NCBI GenBank assembly: GCA_026545765.1
Contig: JAIFAC010000116.1
Coordinates: 62,001 to 126,000 of the forward strand
Reading direction: 5' to 3'
From: Plantago major
Lineage: Eukaryota; Streptophyta; Magnoliopsida; Lamiales; Plantaginaceae
Length of the DNA stretch: 64,000 nt
Below are positions 11,334 through 23,828 of the stretch, piece by piece. The notes below the pieces were generated by a model. It did not search any database, was not told where the DNA came from, and saw nothing but the letters and a program-made list of their open reading frames with translations. The position numbers were made by a program, and so were the translations under genes. Numbering within the stretch: position 1 is the first letter of the stretch; the number at the start of each line of letters is the position of its first letter.

Positions 11334-13590
11334 ATGTCTTTAAGTGACGCTCCGATTCTCAAGCCAGAGAATTATAAGAAATGGAAGAACAACATGATGC
11401 TCCACCTAGAAGCAATCAGTGACGAAATGATCGAAGTAATAAAGAATGGCCCAATAGTCATTCAACAACTCAAGCAAGTCATAGAGGTTTCTAATGGTAG
11501 AGACAGAGAACAAAGTGATGGGTCTTCTGGACGGATGCATCAACCGATGGGGAGACCTGCTAGTCAGTTATTCTGAACCAAAGCCCAGAGAACTCTGGAC
11601 ATCAGAAGATGCCAAGAGAAATAGATTGGATGGACAGGATCGTAATATCATCATACGTTCTACTCCAGAGCACATACAGTGTAAATTGTGGGGTGAAAAA
11701 ATGGCGAAAGTGGCACAGCTGATTGAAGAAATGCAATGGCCTTTGAAAAAACAAAGGAAAATAAGTTCGAAGTTTTGAAGCTAAAATTCCAAAACTTCAA
11801 ACAAGGTCCCACAGAGACTCTTGAAGAACTAGATTTCCGGTTTACAACACTTATGAGTGACATGGCTGCACTTGGTGAAAGTAATAGATATACCCAGTCA
11901 GAAAAGATTAAAACCATTGTGAGAAGTCTAAATCATAACTGGGAACACACAAAGTTTTCTACTTTAACCAAGGAATGCGGATATCACTCTGTGGAACTTT
12001 TCTCTCACCTTGCCTTTATTGACTATGAGACAACTCAAAGGGAACAAACAAGCGAGAAGTTGCAGTCTTCTAGTTGCTCAAGGAACTTCCGAAAAGAAGA
12101 AAGGAAAGGATGTGACTGAGGATGCTCTTGATGTAAAGCAAATGGGAAAATATGTCAGTTGAGAAATTGAGAGATGAAAAGCGAAGAGAAGTGAAAAAGC
12201 ATCTAGCTCAAACTATCACCGATACAAAAATATGCAAAGCTCATGAACAAGCATTTCAAAAGCATCAAATCTTGAGGAAGCGAAATCGGAAATGATATCT
12301 GTTTCTATTATCGAAACCTAGTCATTTCAAGAAGGATTGTCCACCTTCAACAAATTTAAGACATGTGAGAAGAAAGATAGAAGAATCTTCAAAGAAGTCA
12401 AAGAGCTATGCTCACTATAGAAAGGAAAAGATTCAACTCAACTCGATGCTCTAGATATTGAGTGATTACGAGGATGAGGACTCGGATGAATCCACACCTT
12501 CCCGAAATATGCGGTGTTTCTCATGAAGTAATTGACTTTGGTCAAAGAAGAAAGAAGTGTGTGGAATGGTGAAGAAATCTTCCAGATATCTCAACATTGA
12601 ACCTTGTCTAATGGTGATGAGGTAACACATACTTCTGTTATACTTAAAAAGTGATGTGAAGGAATCAAAGAAGCTGAAAATCTCAAAAGAAATTGATCTT
12701 TACAAAGAGAATTTCTAATGTTCGAGCTAGAGCGAAAATTTGAAGAAGAAAAGAATTCTCTTGCAAAGGAAAATTCTAAATTAATCAAGATATCGAGAAA
12801 AGGATCTTTGAAAATGCATTTCTCAAGGCTCGGATATCTGAGACGAAAAGTCACATAAAGAAGCGATGGACAATCTTCAAAATAAATGTGAAGGTCTTAT
12901 TTACGAGAATAAGGAACTCGAAAAGAAAGAACTATCCTTTCAATCTTATGCGAAGATAGTGACACTCTTCTTTGAAGTACAATCTTATTTAAGAGATCCT
13001 TGAAAAGAGAGGACTTGAATGGACACACACACCTGAGCAGTTCCACCACTCTGAATAAGAGTAATGAAGGACTAACATTCGATTGCTTTCGTGAGGTGTT
13101 TCCCAAACAATCTGATGTCGATCGAAAACTAAGATTGTTGATAAAGGAAAAGCGATTCTGACCAAGCCTTTGTGGGAAAAACAAGTCGAAAAGAAAAATG
13201 TGAAATGTCTACGAAAAGAAACCTAACAACGAGAAGTGCAATCACCAGCAGTGCTATGTCTCTCAAAAGGAAAAATTGCGAGGGCAAATTTTCTTATGTC
13301 ACGTTCTGAAAGAAAATTGATCATCGAAAGACTAGCAAAACTGCTTTGAAGAGATCTCGAACGACATCGGTGCTCGGAATGGTATTGGCTATAAACCCAT
13401 TGGAAACAACTTGCTCGTGAATACAAACAAGAGCAAAACGATGGTTAAAGGCTAGAATTACTCACAACAATTATCGAAGTGGAAGATAAATCAAGCCCTG
13501 AAAATCTGAATGCAGAGGCTAGAAGAAATCGGCTAGGAAAGCTAAGTTCTTTGAAAAGCACTCGGAAATCTGACAGTGTCTGAAAGCACC
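11334..13590 (+). pseudogene. gag: Sirevirus gag region, copy B (broken)
   Basis: Begins at an ATG equivalent to 908 in copy A and follows it through capsid, zinc knuckle, charged extension and basic tail. From about 11520 on it is densely broken, in a tract nearly free of CAG/CTG. That pattern suggests unreliable consensus sequence at least as much as true decay. Confidence 0.85.
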
Positions 13591-13799
13591 AAATGAAGCA
13601 CCTAGAACACACCAAGGAAGAAAATAGTTCTTAACAACAATGATACTAATCATTTAACTAAGATTCCTCCTTATGTATCATAGACAAAAGAATGTTCCTA
13701 AGAAATTCATTCAAAAGTGGATTCCTCTTGGAAGATTCTTTAATCCGGATGGTTCCATTGTTGTTATGAGAACAATCTCCTATTTCTGTTTATGCGAGA

Positions 13800-16700
13800 A
13801 CACTAAAGACTAACTCAAAGTGGCATTTTGATAGTGGATGTGGGAAGCACATGACGGAGACAAAGCAAATCGATTAACTACAAAAATGCATTGATGGACC
13901 AATTATCGGTTTCTTTGGAGGAGATGAAAATCAACCATAGGTTTTGGCAATTTGAAGTTCGGCCCTCACAATCTCTGAAGTACTTCATGTAAAGGGATTG
14001 AAATATAATCTCCTAAGCATGAGTCGACTAGTAGACAATGGGTACCTTTAAGATCAAGTCAAAACTATGTAAAGTGATTGACAATGAGTCAAAGCGAACG
14101 ATCTTAGTTGCAAGGCGTAAGGAAATCTTTATGTTCTTGATTGGGCATCCGCCACAACGAAGAATGTCTCATGGTGAGTCAATCTGCCCCTTTGAAGAAA
14201 ATTGGCTATGGCATAAAAGAATGAGTCACTTGAATTTGAAAACTCTGGATAAACTAGCCAAGAAAGAGTTGGTGGTTGGTTTACCCAAAATGGCATATAG
14301 AAAAGAAGGTGTATGCTCAGCTTGCCAAATGGGAAAACAATCAAAACATCTTTCAAGTCTAAAACTAGACATTCCAGTGAGAGGCCACTGCAGATGTTAC
14401 ATATGGATCTGTTTGAATCCTCAGTAACTAGTTATGCAGGAAAGAAGTATGGTCTGGTTGTTGTTGATGATTACTCAAGATTCACTTGTGTTGTCTTTCT
14501 CAAACACAAATCTGATGCAAGGGTTGAGATACCTAACTTGCTGAATAAGCTCGAAATCATGAATAACTTGCTGAATAAGCTCGAAATCATGAAAAATGAC
14601 AAGGTATCTGTAATCAGAACAGACCATGGTACTGAGTTTGTGAACCAGTACATCAAAGATTTTTGTACTTGCAAAGGTATACAACATCAACTATCTTCTG
14701 TAAGGACACCACAACAAAATGGTGTTGCTGAAAGGAAGAATAAGACCCTGAAAGAAGCAGCAAGAACAATGCTTACTGACACTGAAATAAGTGAGATCTA
14801 TTGGGTTGAAAGCTGTAAACACAGCATGCTACACTCAAAATAGATGTCTGATTAACAAACACCATGACAAAACTCCGTACGAGCTTTTTATTGGTAGACC
14901 CCCTAGTCAAACATCTAAAGGTGTTTGGTTGCAGATGTTTCGTTCTTAACAATGGAAAAGAATACTTGAGAACATTTCAACCAAAGGCATATGAAGGAGT
15001 ATTTCTTGGTTATTCTCTAAATAGCAAGGCCTACAGAATCTACAACAAAAGAACGCAAAAGATCGAAGAATCTATTCACGTAGCATTCTATGAAGGAAAC
15101 GAAAGTACTCTTAAATGATGATCTCTCGGATAGGTTCAAAGAACTAATGATTAAAGATTACGAAAAAGGATCCTCGAGAGGAAACAATTCTATCATACAA
15201 ATAGAGGATGAGTCGGCGATGAAAAGCAACCTATGCTTAGTAACAACCAGATGACTCTAAGACATGATGAAGAATTTCCTATGAGAATTCCAGAAATGGA
15301 ACAGGCTACTGAGAACCTTCATCATGAAAAGGTATCCGAAAATGAGATTGCTAAAATGCAAGATCCAGATATCTCTAACACTGAAAAAGTGTCAAATATC
15401 CATGACATTTCCCATGTGTCAGATATCCCAGATACTGCACAAGTATCTCATCAAGATCATATTGATTCACTTTCAAATCAAATTGATATTGATCCTACTA
15501 GTTCAAAACCCATTATGAAATGGATAAGAAATCATGCTTCAAAAGATGTGATTGGTCCCATAGACCAAGGAGTTAGACAATCGCTGAAAATGCAAGTTGT
15601 CTCTATGCATGTTTCATCTCAAAAATTGAACCAAAGACTATAGAAGAAGCATTAAAAGATCAAGATTGGATCTACGCAATGCAGAAGAGTTGGATCAATT
15701 TGAGAGAAACAAAATCTGAAGCTGGTTCCATTTGTTGACGGAACATCTGTAATCGGAACCAAGTGGGTTTTCAGAAACAAAATGAATGAGTCTGGTGAAA
15801 TAACCAGAAACAAAGCTAGGTTGGTTGCCAAGGGATTTACCCAGACTGAAGGACTATATTTTGATGAATCTTATGGACCAGTTGCAAGATTGGATGCAAT
15901 AAGACTCTTTCTAGCTTTTGTAGCTCATAATGACTTTACAGTTTATCAGATGGATGTCAAGAGTGCATTTCTAAATGGTGAACTGGCTGAGGAAGTCTAT
16001 GTTGAGCAACCACCAGGTTTTGAAGTTTCCTCAGAAAGTAGGATGGTCTATAAGCATTAAAAAGCTCTGCATGGGCAGAAACAAGCTCCAAGAGCATGGT
16101 ATGATACATTGGCCAGATACCTACTAGAAAGTGGCTTCAAGAAAGGAGATGTTGACAAAACACTCTTCACACTGAACCATGACGGGAAACTTCTTTTAGT
16201 TCAAGTATATGTTGATGACATTATATTTGGATCTAAAGACAAGCAACTTTGTGAAGATTTTGCTGAACTCATGAAATGTAAATTTGAGATGAGCATGATG
16301 GGAGAATTGAATTACTTCCTAGGGCTACAAGTTAAGCAACTCAATGATGGAATATTCATTAGTCAAACAAAGTATGCAAAGGACATGCTCAATAAATTTA
16401 ATCTAAAGCCTTCTGAAAAGAATGCTAAGATACCAATGAGCATCGGAACCAAAATGACCTTCACTGAATCTGACAAGAGTGTTGAAGAACACAAGTATAG
16501 GAAATTGATTGGATCGCTACTATACCTCACTGCAAGTAGACCTGATATTCAATATGCAGTTGGAGTGTGTGCTAGATTTCAGACAAATCGATCGGTCACT
16601 ACAACATTGCTATGAAAATATTAAGGTATGTAAAAGTCTTGTAGAAGTTGGATTGTGGTATCCAAAAGAGAGTGGATTGAGTTTGGTTGGCTATTCGGAT

Positions 16701-17130
16701 GCGAGTATCTTTGGATCATTGCTTGATAGAAAAAGCACCTCGGGAACTTGTCGATTTCTTGGTGCTAGATTAATATCATGGTTGACAAGAAACAAAATTC
16801 AATTGCCACATCTACCACGGAATTTGAATATATTCTTCTTTGGGTGTTGTGCTTCATAGATATTGTGGATCTGACAACAACTCAAAGACTATGGACTAAA
16901 TGAAGAAAACTCCCATTTACGTGACAACACAAGTGCCGTTGCCATAACTCGAATCCTAAGTTTCATGCAAGAACAAAGCACATTGATGTTAGACACCACT
17001 TCATTATAGACCATGTTGAAAAAGCGATATAGAGATACTCAAGATTGGCCTTGAAGAGCAACTTGAGATATCTTCACTTAAGCCACTACAAGAAAGTAGA
17101 TTCTTAGCCTTAAGACACGATCTTGGATTA
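13800..17130 (+). pseudogene. pol: Sirevirus pol region, copy B (broken)
   Basis: Same domain order as copy A. The protease DSG is at 13830-13838, integrase catalytic D, D and E near 14406, 14622 and 14730, and reverse transcriptase YVDD at 16208-16219. RNase H follows at about 16690-17060. The tracts at about 14210-15110, 15230-15660 and 15730-16580 equal copy A almost base for base, while those between them are heavily altered. Breaks are many, about a dozen or more, and concentrated in the altered tracts. Confidence 0.9.
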
Positions 17131-17927
17131 ATGGAGCTACGAAGAAATGAAAAAGTTTAGAAAAGAGATATCAAAGAAGAGAGAAGAGAAATCTGCAACG
17201 GGTATCCAGAGAAGAGGAATCTGGAACGGGTATCCAGAAATCGAAGGCTAAAGGGTAAAATGGCTATTTGAAGATCTACGAGGCAATTTTCGGATATCTA
17301 GATCACTCGATGAGGGAACACAAAAGAATAAATGCAATTGGTGTATTGACTACTCTCTTGAAATTTGTATCATTACTATCTTTGTGTAAAACTTGGACAA
17401 ATACTAAGTGTGAGATAGACTCGGATGCAAGCGGTGTTCTTAGGCACACGAGAAATGTGATTCGGATAGCTAATAACCAAAATTCATTAAGCAGGCACAA
17501 TTACATTTGTTGATTGTGATCATTGCTTAAAGCAATGGTGACCCTTGATGAATTAGGCGATTGACCTTCTGGTGAGATTAACTCTCGATAAATAGTGGGT
17601 ATTGAAATTTCAGGGGCCCACTATGCATTTAATGCCGAACAAGCTTTTACTCACGCCTGCCTACAATTCACAGATACTTACACACAAAATCAATTTGTAT
17701 GTATATGTTTGTGGAGATTACTTTGCTATATATATGGGATTTTGGCAAAAGAAATTACTTTCACCTAATCGACATACAGACTTGCACAAGAATAGCAAAA
17801 TTATCTTCTTCTATTTCTCTGCAAATTTCTTCAACCTATGCAAATCTACATTAGTTTTACGCAAAGAATCACTAATCGCTAACCCAAACTTCTTTCAAAC
17901 TTCGAAAAACTTACACTATATAAAGAG

Positions 17928-19800
17928 ATGGCTCCTAAATGTTCACAGAAACCCCAATCTTCTATCACTGGTACTGCTGAAAAGCAAGCACCAGAGTTGG
18001 TGATAATAAACAATAGATTTGTTGGAAACTTTAATCCCGATCATTGGACTTCAAATCACAGGATGATTTGGGGTGGTGCCATGATTGAGGAATACCTCAC
18101 AAGCTGTTGAAAACCAGCCGATAGAAGCCGATCCTTGACATGCTTGAAAAGCGCAAATCGAGGTTTTCTATGCTCTTCCGGTGGAATCTCTTCACTAGAT
18201 GTGTTAGAATTCTACAATAATTCGAGGATTATATCTGTGTTTACGAAAACCTTTGCAATAGTGTCTATAAAGACTTGATCGAGGAAAGGAAATCATACGG
18301 ACTTAACAACTTTACAAGTTGTTTGAACTTCAAAATCTTGGAAAGGATTTTGAAATAGACCTGAGGATGATGATCTCCTTGAAGGTGTAAAAGCAGTATT
18401 TGCAGTGGTGTGTGATCTTGAAAATCGGATACACCTTGATTTCAAACTAACGACATGAAACCGGACATCTGTTGGTTCAACTTTGGGATGTGTTGGCATG
18501 CATTCTTCACGATGCTTTGATGGTCTACAAGGAGGTGCTGACGGATAAGCGAAGAACGCTGGATGATGATGTTCTTGCTACAACAACAAGACAAAAGGCT
18601 GGAAAACTCTTTTAATTGGGGGAAGTAAGCCTTCATGAAATTTGTGAAGAAGATTCAAGGCTTTGAGCCTACAATCGCTAAGGGACTTGAGCGAAAAGCG
18701 ATGAGCTATGGTGAAAATATGCTACTTACTAGAATTCCTTGGCATTGAGCTCGGAGAAGGCGGACATTATAGCGATAACCTACTCTACAAATATGAGTAT
18801 ACAAACATGATGAAAAAGGTTACTGGATCTCAGAAAGGTTCCAAGAAGCGAAAGACTGAAGAGGTATCTGAGGGAAAAGTTGCGACCAAGAAGCCCAAAA
18901 CTTCACGAAAGAAGTTTGCTGGCAAATCAGAAGGCACACCCATTGAGGTTGTCGATTCCCAGATACCTGTCGTAGCTGCCGATGAACTCATAAATGCTGC
19001 AAAAGAGGTATCGACTACTGAACAAGTAGCCTCAGCAAGAGAAAGTGCTTTCAGAAATGTGAAGATTATTACAGAAAGCCTTGCTGATGAACTCATAAAT
19101 GCAGAGAAACTTCAAACTCTTTCTGCAGAAGCAGCAGGGATTGTTGATAACTCTATTCAGTTCGATGTGAATCGGACGAGGAGAAAATCCATCCCTAAGA
19201 TTCTTGAAATAGTAAGCGGTGTAGAGGTATCGAAGAAGAACCTACACCATAGGTTTACGAAGCACCTATAGCAAAGGTTGTTGGTGCCATCACACCATCG
19301 AGACGATCACATATGCACAACTGAAGAAGCCACGATGAGTGGTGACCTAGTATTGGTGGCGATGTCAGCGCCACACTTAAAGATCTGGAAGAGCTCTCAA
19401 ATGCTCAAGCGTCGCTTCTAGACAACCACAACAACCACAACCACCACAAGTGGTTGATGAAATGGTAAATGAACTTCATTTCGACATGCCATCAATGCGG
19501 TATCTTTGAAGAAAATCCTGCAAATGGCGGGTTCTCCAACTCGAGAGGATCAAAGCTGAGACACCTACCGGAATGATCAACCCGGGAGGCAAGCGAGTTA
19601 GCCACTCGGGAAAGGTTGAAGTACCTCAAACTTCTAACAAAGAAGCAACCTTTGGAACAACGAGACCAACTCATGGAAGGTCAAGTTCGAGGAGACCACT
19701 CGACTGACATTGCTCGGGTATTTGAATGGATTCACTTGTGAATTTCTTTGTATTTTACATCTTGTTAACTAATAAAAATTCTTTGTTATAAATGAATTAG
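17928..19800 (+). pseudogene. Sirevirus post-pol reading frame, copy B (broken)
   Basis: This is the duplicate of the copy A frame at 7610, with the same ATG context and the same conserved N-terminal segment. A nearly unaltered stretch lies at about 18780-19160, and the remainder is heavily altered. It ends at the same AAGAG junction before LTR3. Confidence 0.75.
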
Positions 19801-19817
19801 AAACAAAAGAGCAAGAG

Positions 19818-21456
19818 TGTTAGATATTTTGTTAGAATATCTGTTTAGATTTTGTTGACAACATGATGACTTATCTTAGTCTCGGAAAGGTGATTAGTAC
19901 TCTTGGTTCACTTGAACATTGTAAAGAGGAAACCCACTAAGTATGATAGTCTAGCTAATCTTGTATAGGATGTTAGGTCTCAAAATGTAATTTTATTTTA
20001 TGAAGAAGACCGAAGAAGACATCCAAGCAATGAGCTCGACAACATTTGAAGATTTGAAGAAAAGCGCACAAGATTCTTGAATCTATTGTTCGGATATCTT
20101 AGCGGATATCTTGTGAACACGAGCAGTTTCAAACAAAGCGTATCAAGAGATATCGAGAAATGAGATACATATCGAAAACAAGGAAAGTGTCTACAGATAT
20201 CTATTCTCAGATACCTTGAGCGTTAACCACGTTTCTGAAAGAGAAACATATATTGCAAACAAAGTTGTTTCAATAATTACATTACAAGTGGTATATGAAG
20301 AATGAAGATAAGGACGTGCAAAGAATCAGACAACAAGTCTAGTCTACGATACAAAGCATAGTTAGTTGACTCTGGGACAAAAACTATAGTACAAAGCATT
20401 TAATGCAGACGGAGATATGCGAATAAAAGCAGCGACAACTTCGAAGAAGACAAAACACCTTTCTGATACTATACACGAGATATCGATGGTTTGAATTTGA
20501 GCTACGGATACTATTCAAGCGGCACTCAAATTCATCTATAAATATCAACACTTAGACAACTTGAGAGAACACACGAACCTGACTCGGAACCTTTGAATAC
20601 TGTTTGAAACATACGATCTCTGATCTTACTCTCTCAAAGCATCTTACTTATTATCAAAGCGATTAAAGCTTTTGATCTTGAGTAAACACTGAAGTTCTAA
20701 GTGTCCTGATCCTAAACAAGCAAAGCTATCTGTGAAGGAGTTGAATCAAAAGATCAACTATAAAGATTTATTCTCTTGAGCAGATATCATAAGACTTAGG
20801 TCGATAAAATCGAACAAGATACCATATCTGTTGTAAAGTGTATTAAGTAACAGTTCACGAGCTATCTGAATAATTGAAAAGTTATTAAGGCGCTCATCGA
20901 CAACTCAAACCGACCAACACCAAAACCGTGGAGTACGGGAAGTACTTAGTTTGAAAAATCGGGAATAACTCCAAGGTTAGGGTATAGGAAGTACTTGATT
21001 TGGGAAACTAAGGAATAACTCAAGGTTATTGAGTATAGGAAGTACTTAGCTTGGGAAGCTAGGAATAACTCGAAGGTTTACGAGTATAGGAAGTACTTGG
21101 TGGAGAAGCTAGGGAACAACTCGGAGGAACATTTGGTTGGGAACCGATTGTTGAGAATCTTAGAATAGGATTATTGTAAGGTTATCTCAATTATACATTC
21201 TAGTGAATTCTAGGTCTCGATAGACGAAGTGGATTAGTTGGAAGATTACGCCACCTCCGGATACCACTATACTTCTTTGTGTCATTTACGTTTACAATTT
21301 ATACTTGACCAACACACACTTATTAACTGTTTCTACACTTATCTTTATTAAGTCTTCCTTTTCTGATTCTAAGTATCGGATATCTATTGAATATCGAGAA
21401 ACATTATTATCGACAAAAGTTTTAAAAGACTATTCACCCCTCTAGTCTTTTACTTT
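19818..21456 (+). repeat. LTR3: 5' LTR of the inserted Sirevirus (second LTR type)
   Basis: Starts TGTTAGATAT after AAGAG (19813-19817). U3 matches LTR2 and LTR4. R-U5 is of a second type shared only with LTR4, with four GGAAGTACTT-centred repeats (about 20935-21125) in place of three. The usual LTR end and primer site are not seen. The sequence passes straight into a piece of the 3' region. TATA box near 20537. Confidence 0.85.
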
Positions 21457-21671
21457 TCCATAGCCTCACCATTTAAGGAACATGAGCACATCTCACGGTG
21501 AAAACATTTCCTTAAGAGATAACATCTCGGATATGTGCTTTATACACTTGACTAATACTATTAAGTATGCATTTCTAATAGGCTCCAAGCGGAAGAAAAA
21601 TGAAGAGGCAAATGTCTATCTCTTGAGAAAAGAATCGAGAGACTTCAAGGTTTACGAGGAACAAGTCTGAA
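21457..21671 (+). repeat. Displaced fragment of the Sirevirus 3' region
   Basis: This stretch matches 35483-35710 (start of region D) and, inverted, the right end of the window near 63890-64000. It normally lies far downstream, next to the 3' LTR half of the element. Here it joins LTR3 to the middle of gag, showing that the 5' end of the C element was made by recombination. Confidence 0.8.
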
Positions 21672-23640
21672 CATTACGAGAGAAAGTTGGATGGTCAAGT
21701 TCATAATATAATTATCGATCGACACGAGCACATACGATTAAAGCGTGGGGTGCTAAAAAGCGAGTTGCTGCAAGCGATTGAAGAAAATCTGTGCGGGAGA
21801 AAACCAAGGAAAACAAGTTCGAAGTTCTAAAGTTGAAATTTCAAAATTTCAAGCAAGGTCCCACAAACTCTGGAAGAACTTGATTTGATTTACCACTCTC
21901 ATGAGTGATATGGCAGCACTTGGGAAAGCAATAGATACTCTCGTCGAAAAGATTAAGACTATTGTCGGAAGTCTTAACCACAATTGGAGCATACTAAATT
22001 CTTTTATTTTAACCAAGGTATGCCGAATATCACTTTGGAACTTTCTCTCATCTTACTCTTGTTGACTATGAGACAACTCGGAGAGAACAAACAATGAAAA
22101 GTTGCAAAATGTTGCTCTAGTTACTCGAGGAACTTAAAGAAGAAAAGCAAGGAGGCGAGGATGCTCTTCTTTGCAAAGCAAATGAGTAAATTTGTCGGTC
22201 GAGAAATTGAGAGAAGAAAGTCGAAAGAAATGAAAAAGCATCTAGGCTCAAACTATCACCGTACAAAAATATGCAAAGCTCATTTGAACAAGCCATTTCG
22301 AGAAAGCATCATGTCTTGAGGCGAAATTGGAAGCGATATCTGTTTCTATTGTCGAAACACAGCCATTTCAAGAAGGATTGTCCGCCTCGACAAACTAAGG
22401 GCGGGGACAAGAAAGATAGAAGAATCTTGAGAAGAAGCGAGCTTTGTTAAGCGAAGAAAGAAAGAAAATCAAATTCGGTGGATGCTCTAGGCGTTGAGAC
22501 AGTTACGAAGATGACAATTCAGATGATTCAACTCTACCATCACCGAATTATGTGGAGTTACTCATGATATAATCGACTTGACCTCAAGAAGAATGAAATG
22601 TGTGGAGTTCTTTGAAATTATTGGACGGACATCTCAACATAGAAAAGCATCTTATGGTGATGAGGTAACATACTTCTTGCTACACTTATGAAAGTGATGA
22701 AGAGGAAATAAAAATCTAGAAAATCTCGGAAAGAACTTGACATCTATGAAAGAGAATTTCAAATGATCCGAGCTAGGCGAAAACCTTGAAGAAAAGAATT
22801 CTCTTGAAAAGGAAAATTCTCAATTAGTTAAAGAATCGAGAGAAAGGATCTGAAAATGCATTTCTCAAAGCTCGGATATCGAGGCTGAAAAGTCACATGA
22901 AAAAGCAATGGTGAGTTCTGAAGAATTATGAAAATCTTCTTTTAAAACAAGGAACTCGAAGAAAGAACTATCTTTTCAATCTTATGCCAAAGCTAGTGAC
23001 ACTCTCACTGAAGTACAATATTACTTAAGGGATCCTTCAGAGAAGAAAGGACTTGGGCTGAATACACAGACAGATTGTTCTATCACTCTGAGTAAGAGTA
23101 AGGAGAAAAGAACATTTGTAAGCACTCAGCAAGACGGTTCCCATGCAATCTATAGTATCGGTGAAAAGACAAAGATTGTTGACAAAGGAAAGGCGATTGA
23201 CTAGACCTTTGTGGGAAAAACAAGTCAAAAACAAAAGCTGTTGGGTATGTTTACGAAAGAAACACACCTTTGAAAAGTGTAAACACCACGATGCTATGTC
23301 TCTCAAAAGGTAGAATTAAGGAGCAAATTCTCCCATGTCACTTTTACGGAAAGAAATTGGATCGACCGAGACTAGCAAAGGCTGAGAAAAGACCTCGAGA
23401 TAGCTTCAAGTGCTCAAAGCGGCATTGGCTACAAAGCACGGAAAACAACTTGCTCATGAGAACAAGCGGGAGCAAGCGATGGTAGCTAGAATTGCTCAAA
23501 GCAATTATCGAAGTGGAAGTTAAATCAAGCTTTGAAAATCTGAATGCAGGGCTAGAAGAAATCAGCGAGGAAGGCTAAGTTCTTTGAAAAGCAAACTCGA
23601 AACTGACAGTGTCTGAAAGCATCATATGGAGCACCTAGGA
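21672..23640 (+). pseudogene. gag: Sirevirus gag region, copy C, beginning inside gag (broken)
   Basis: Alignable with copy A from roughly the middle of the capsid part through the zinc knuckle (near 22350) and the charged extension to the basic segment. It is more diverged from A than B is, so C is a separate family member. The leader, primer site and start of gag are not present. Heavily broken, much of it in a CAG/CTG-poor tract. Confidence 0.8.
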
Positions 23641-23828
23641 ACACACCAAGGAAGAAAATAATTCTTACTAATGATAACTTTCATTCAAAAAGAATTCCTC
23701 CTTACGTTCCTGTCAGACAAAAGCATATTTCAAAGAAATTCATTCAAAAATGGATTTCTACTGGAAGAACTTTTGATTCTGACAGTTCCATCAAAGATAT
23801 GAGAACCTAATCTCCTGTTTCCTGTTGT

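Noticed and set aside
11520-14200. RIP-like or methylation-driven deamination as the cause of CAG/CTG loss
   Set aside because: Loss is not mainly by C-to-T change, CG is raised where deamination would lower it, and small length differences are common.
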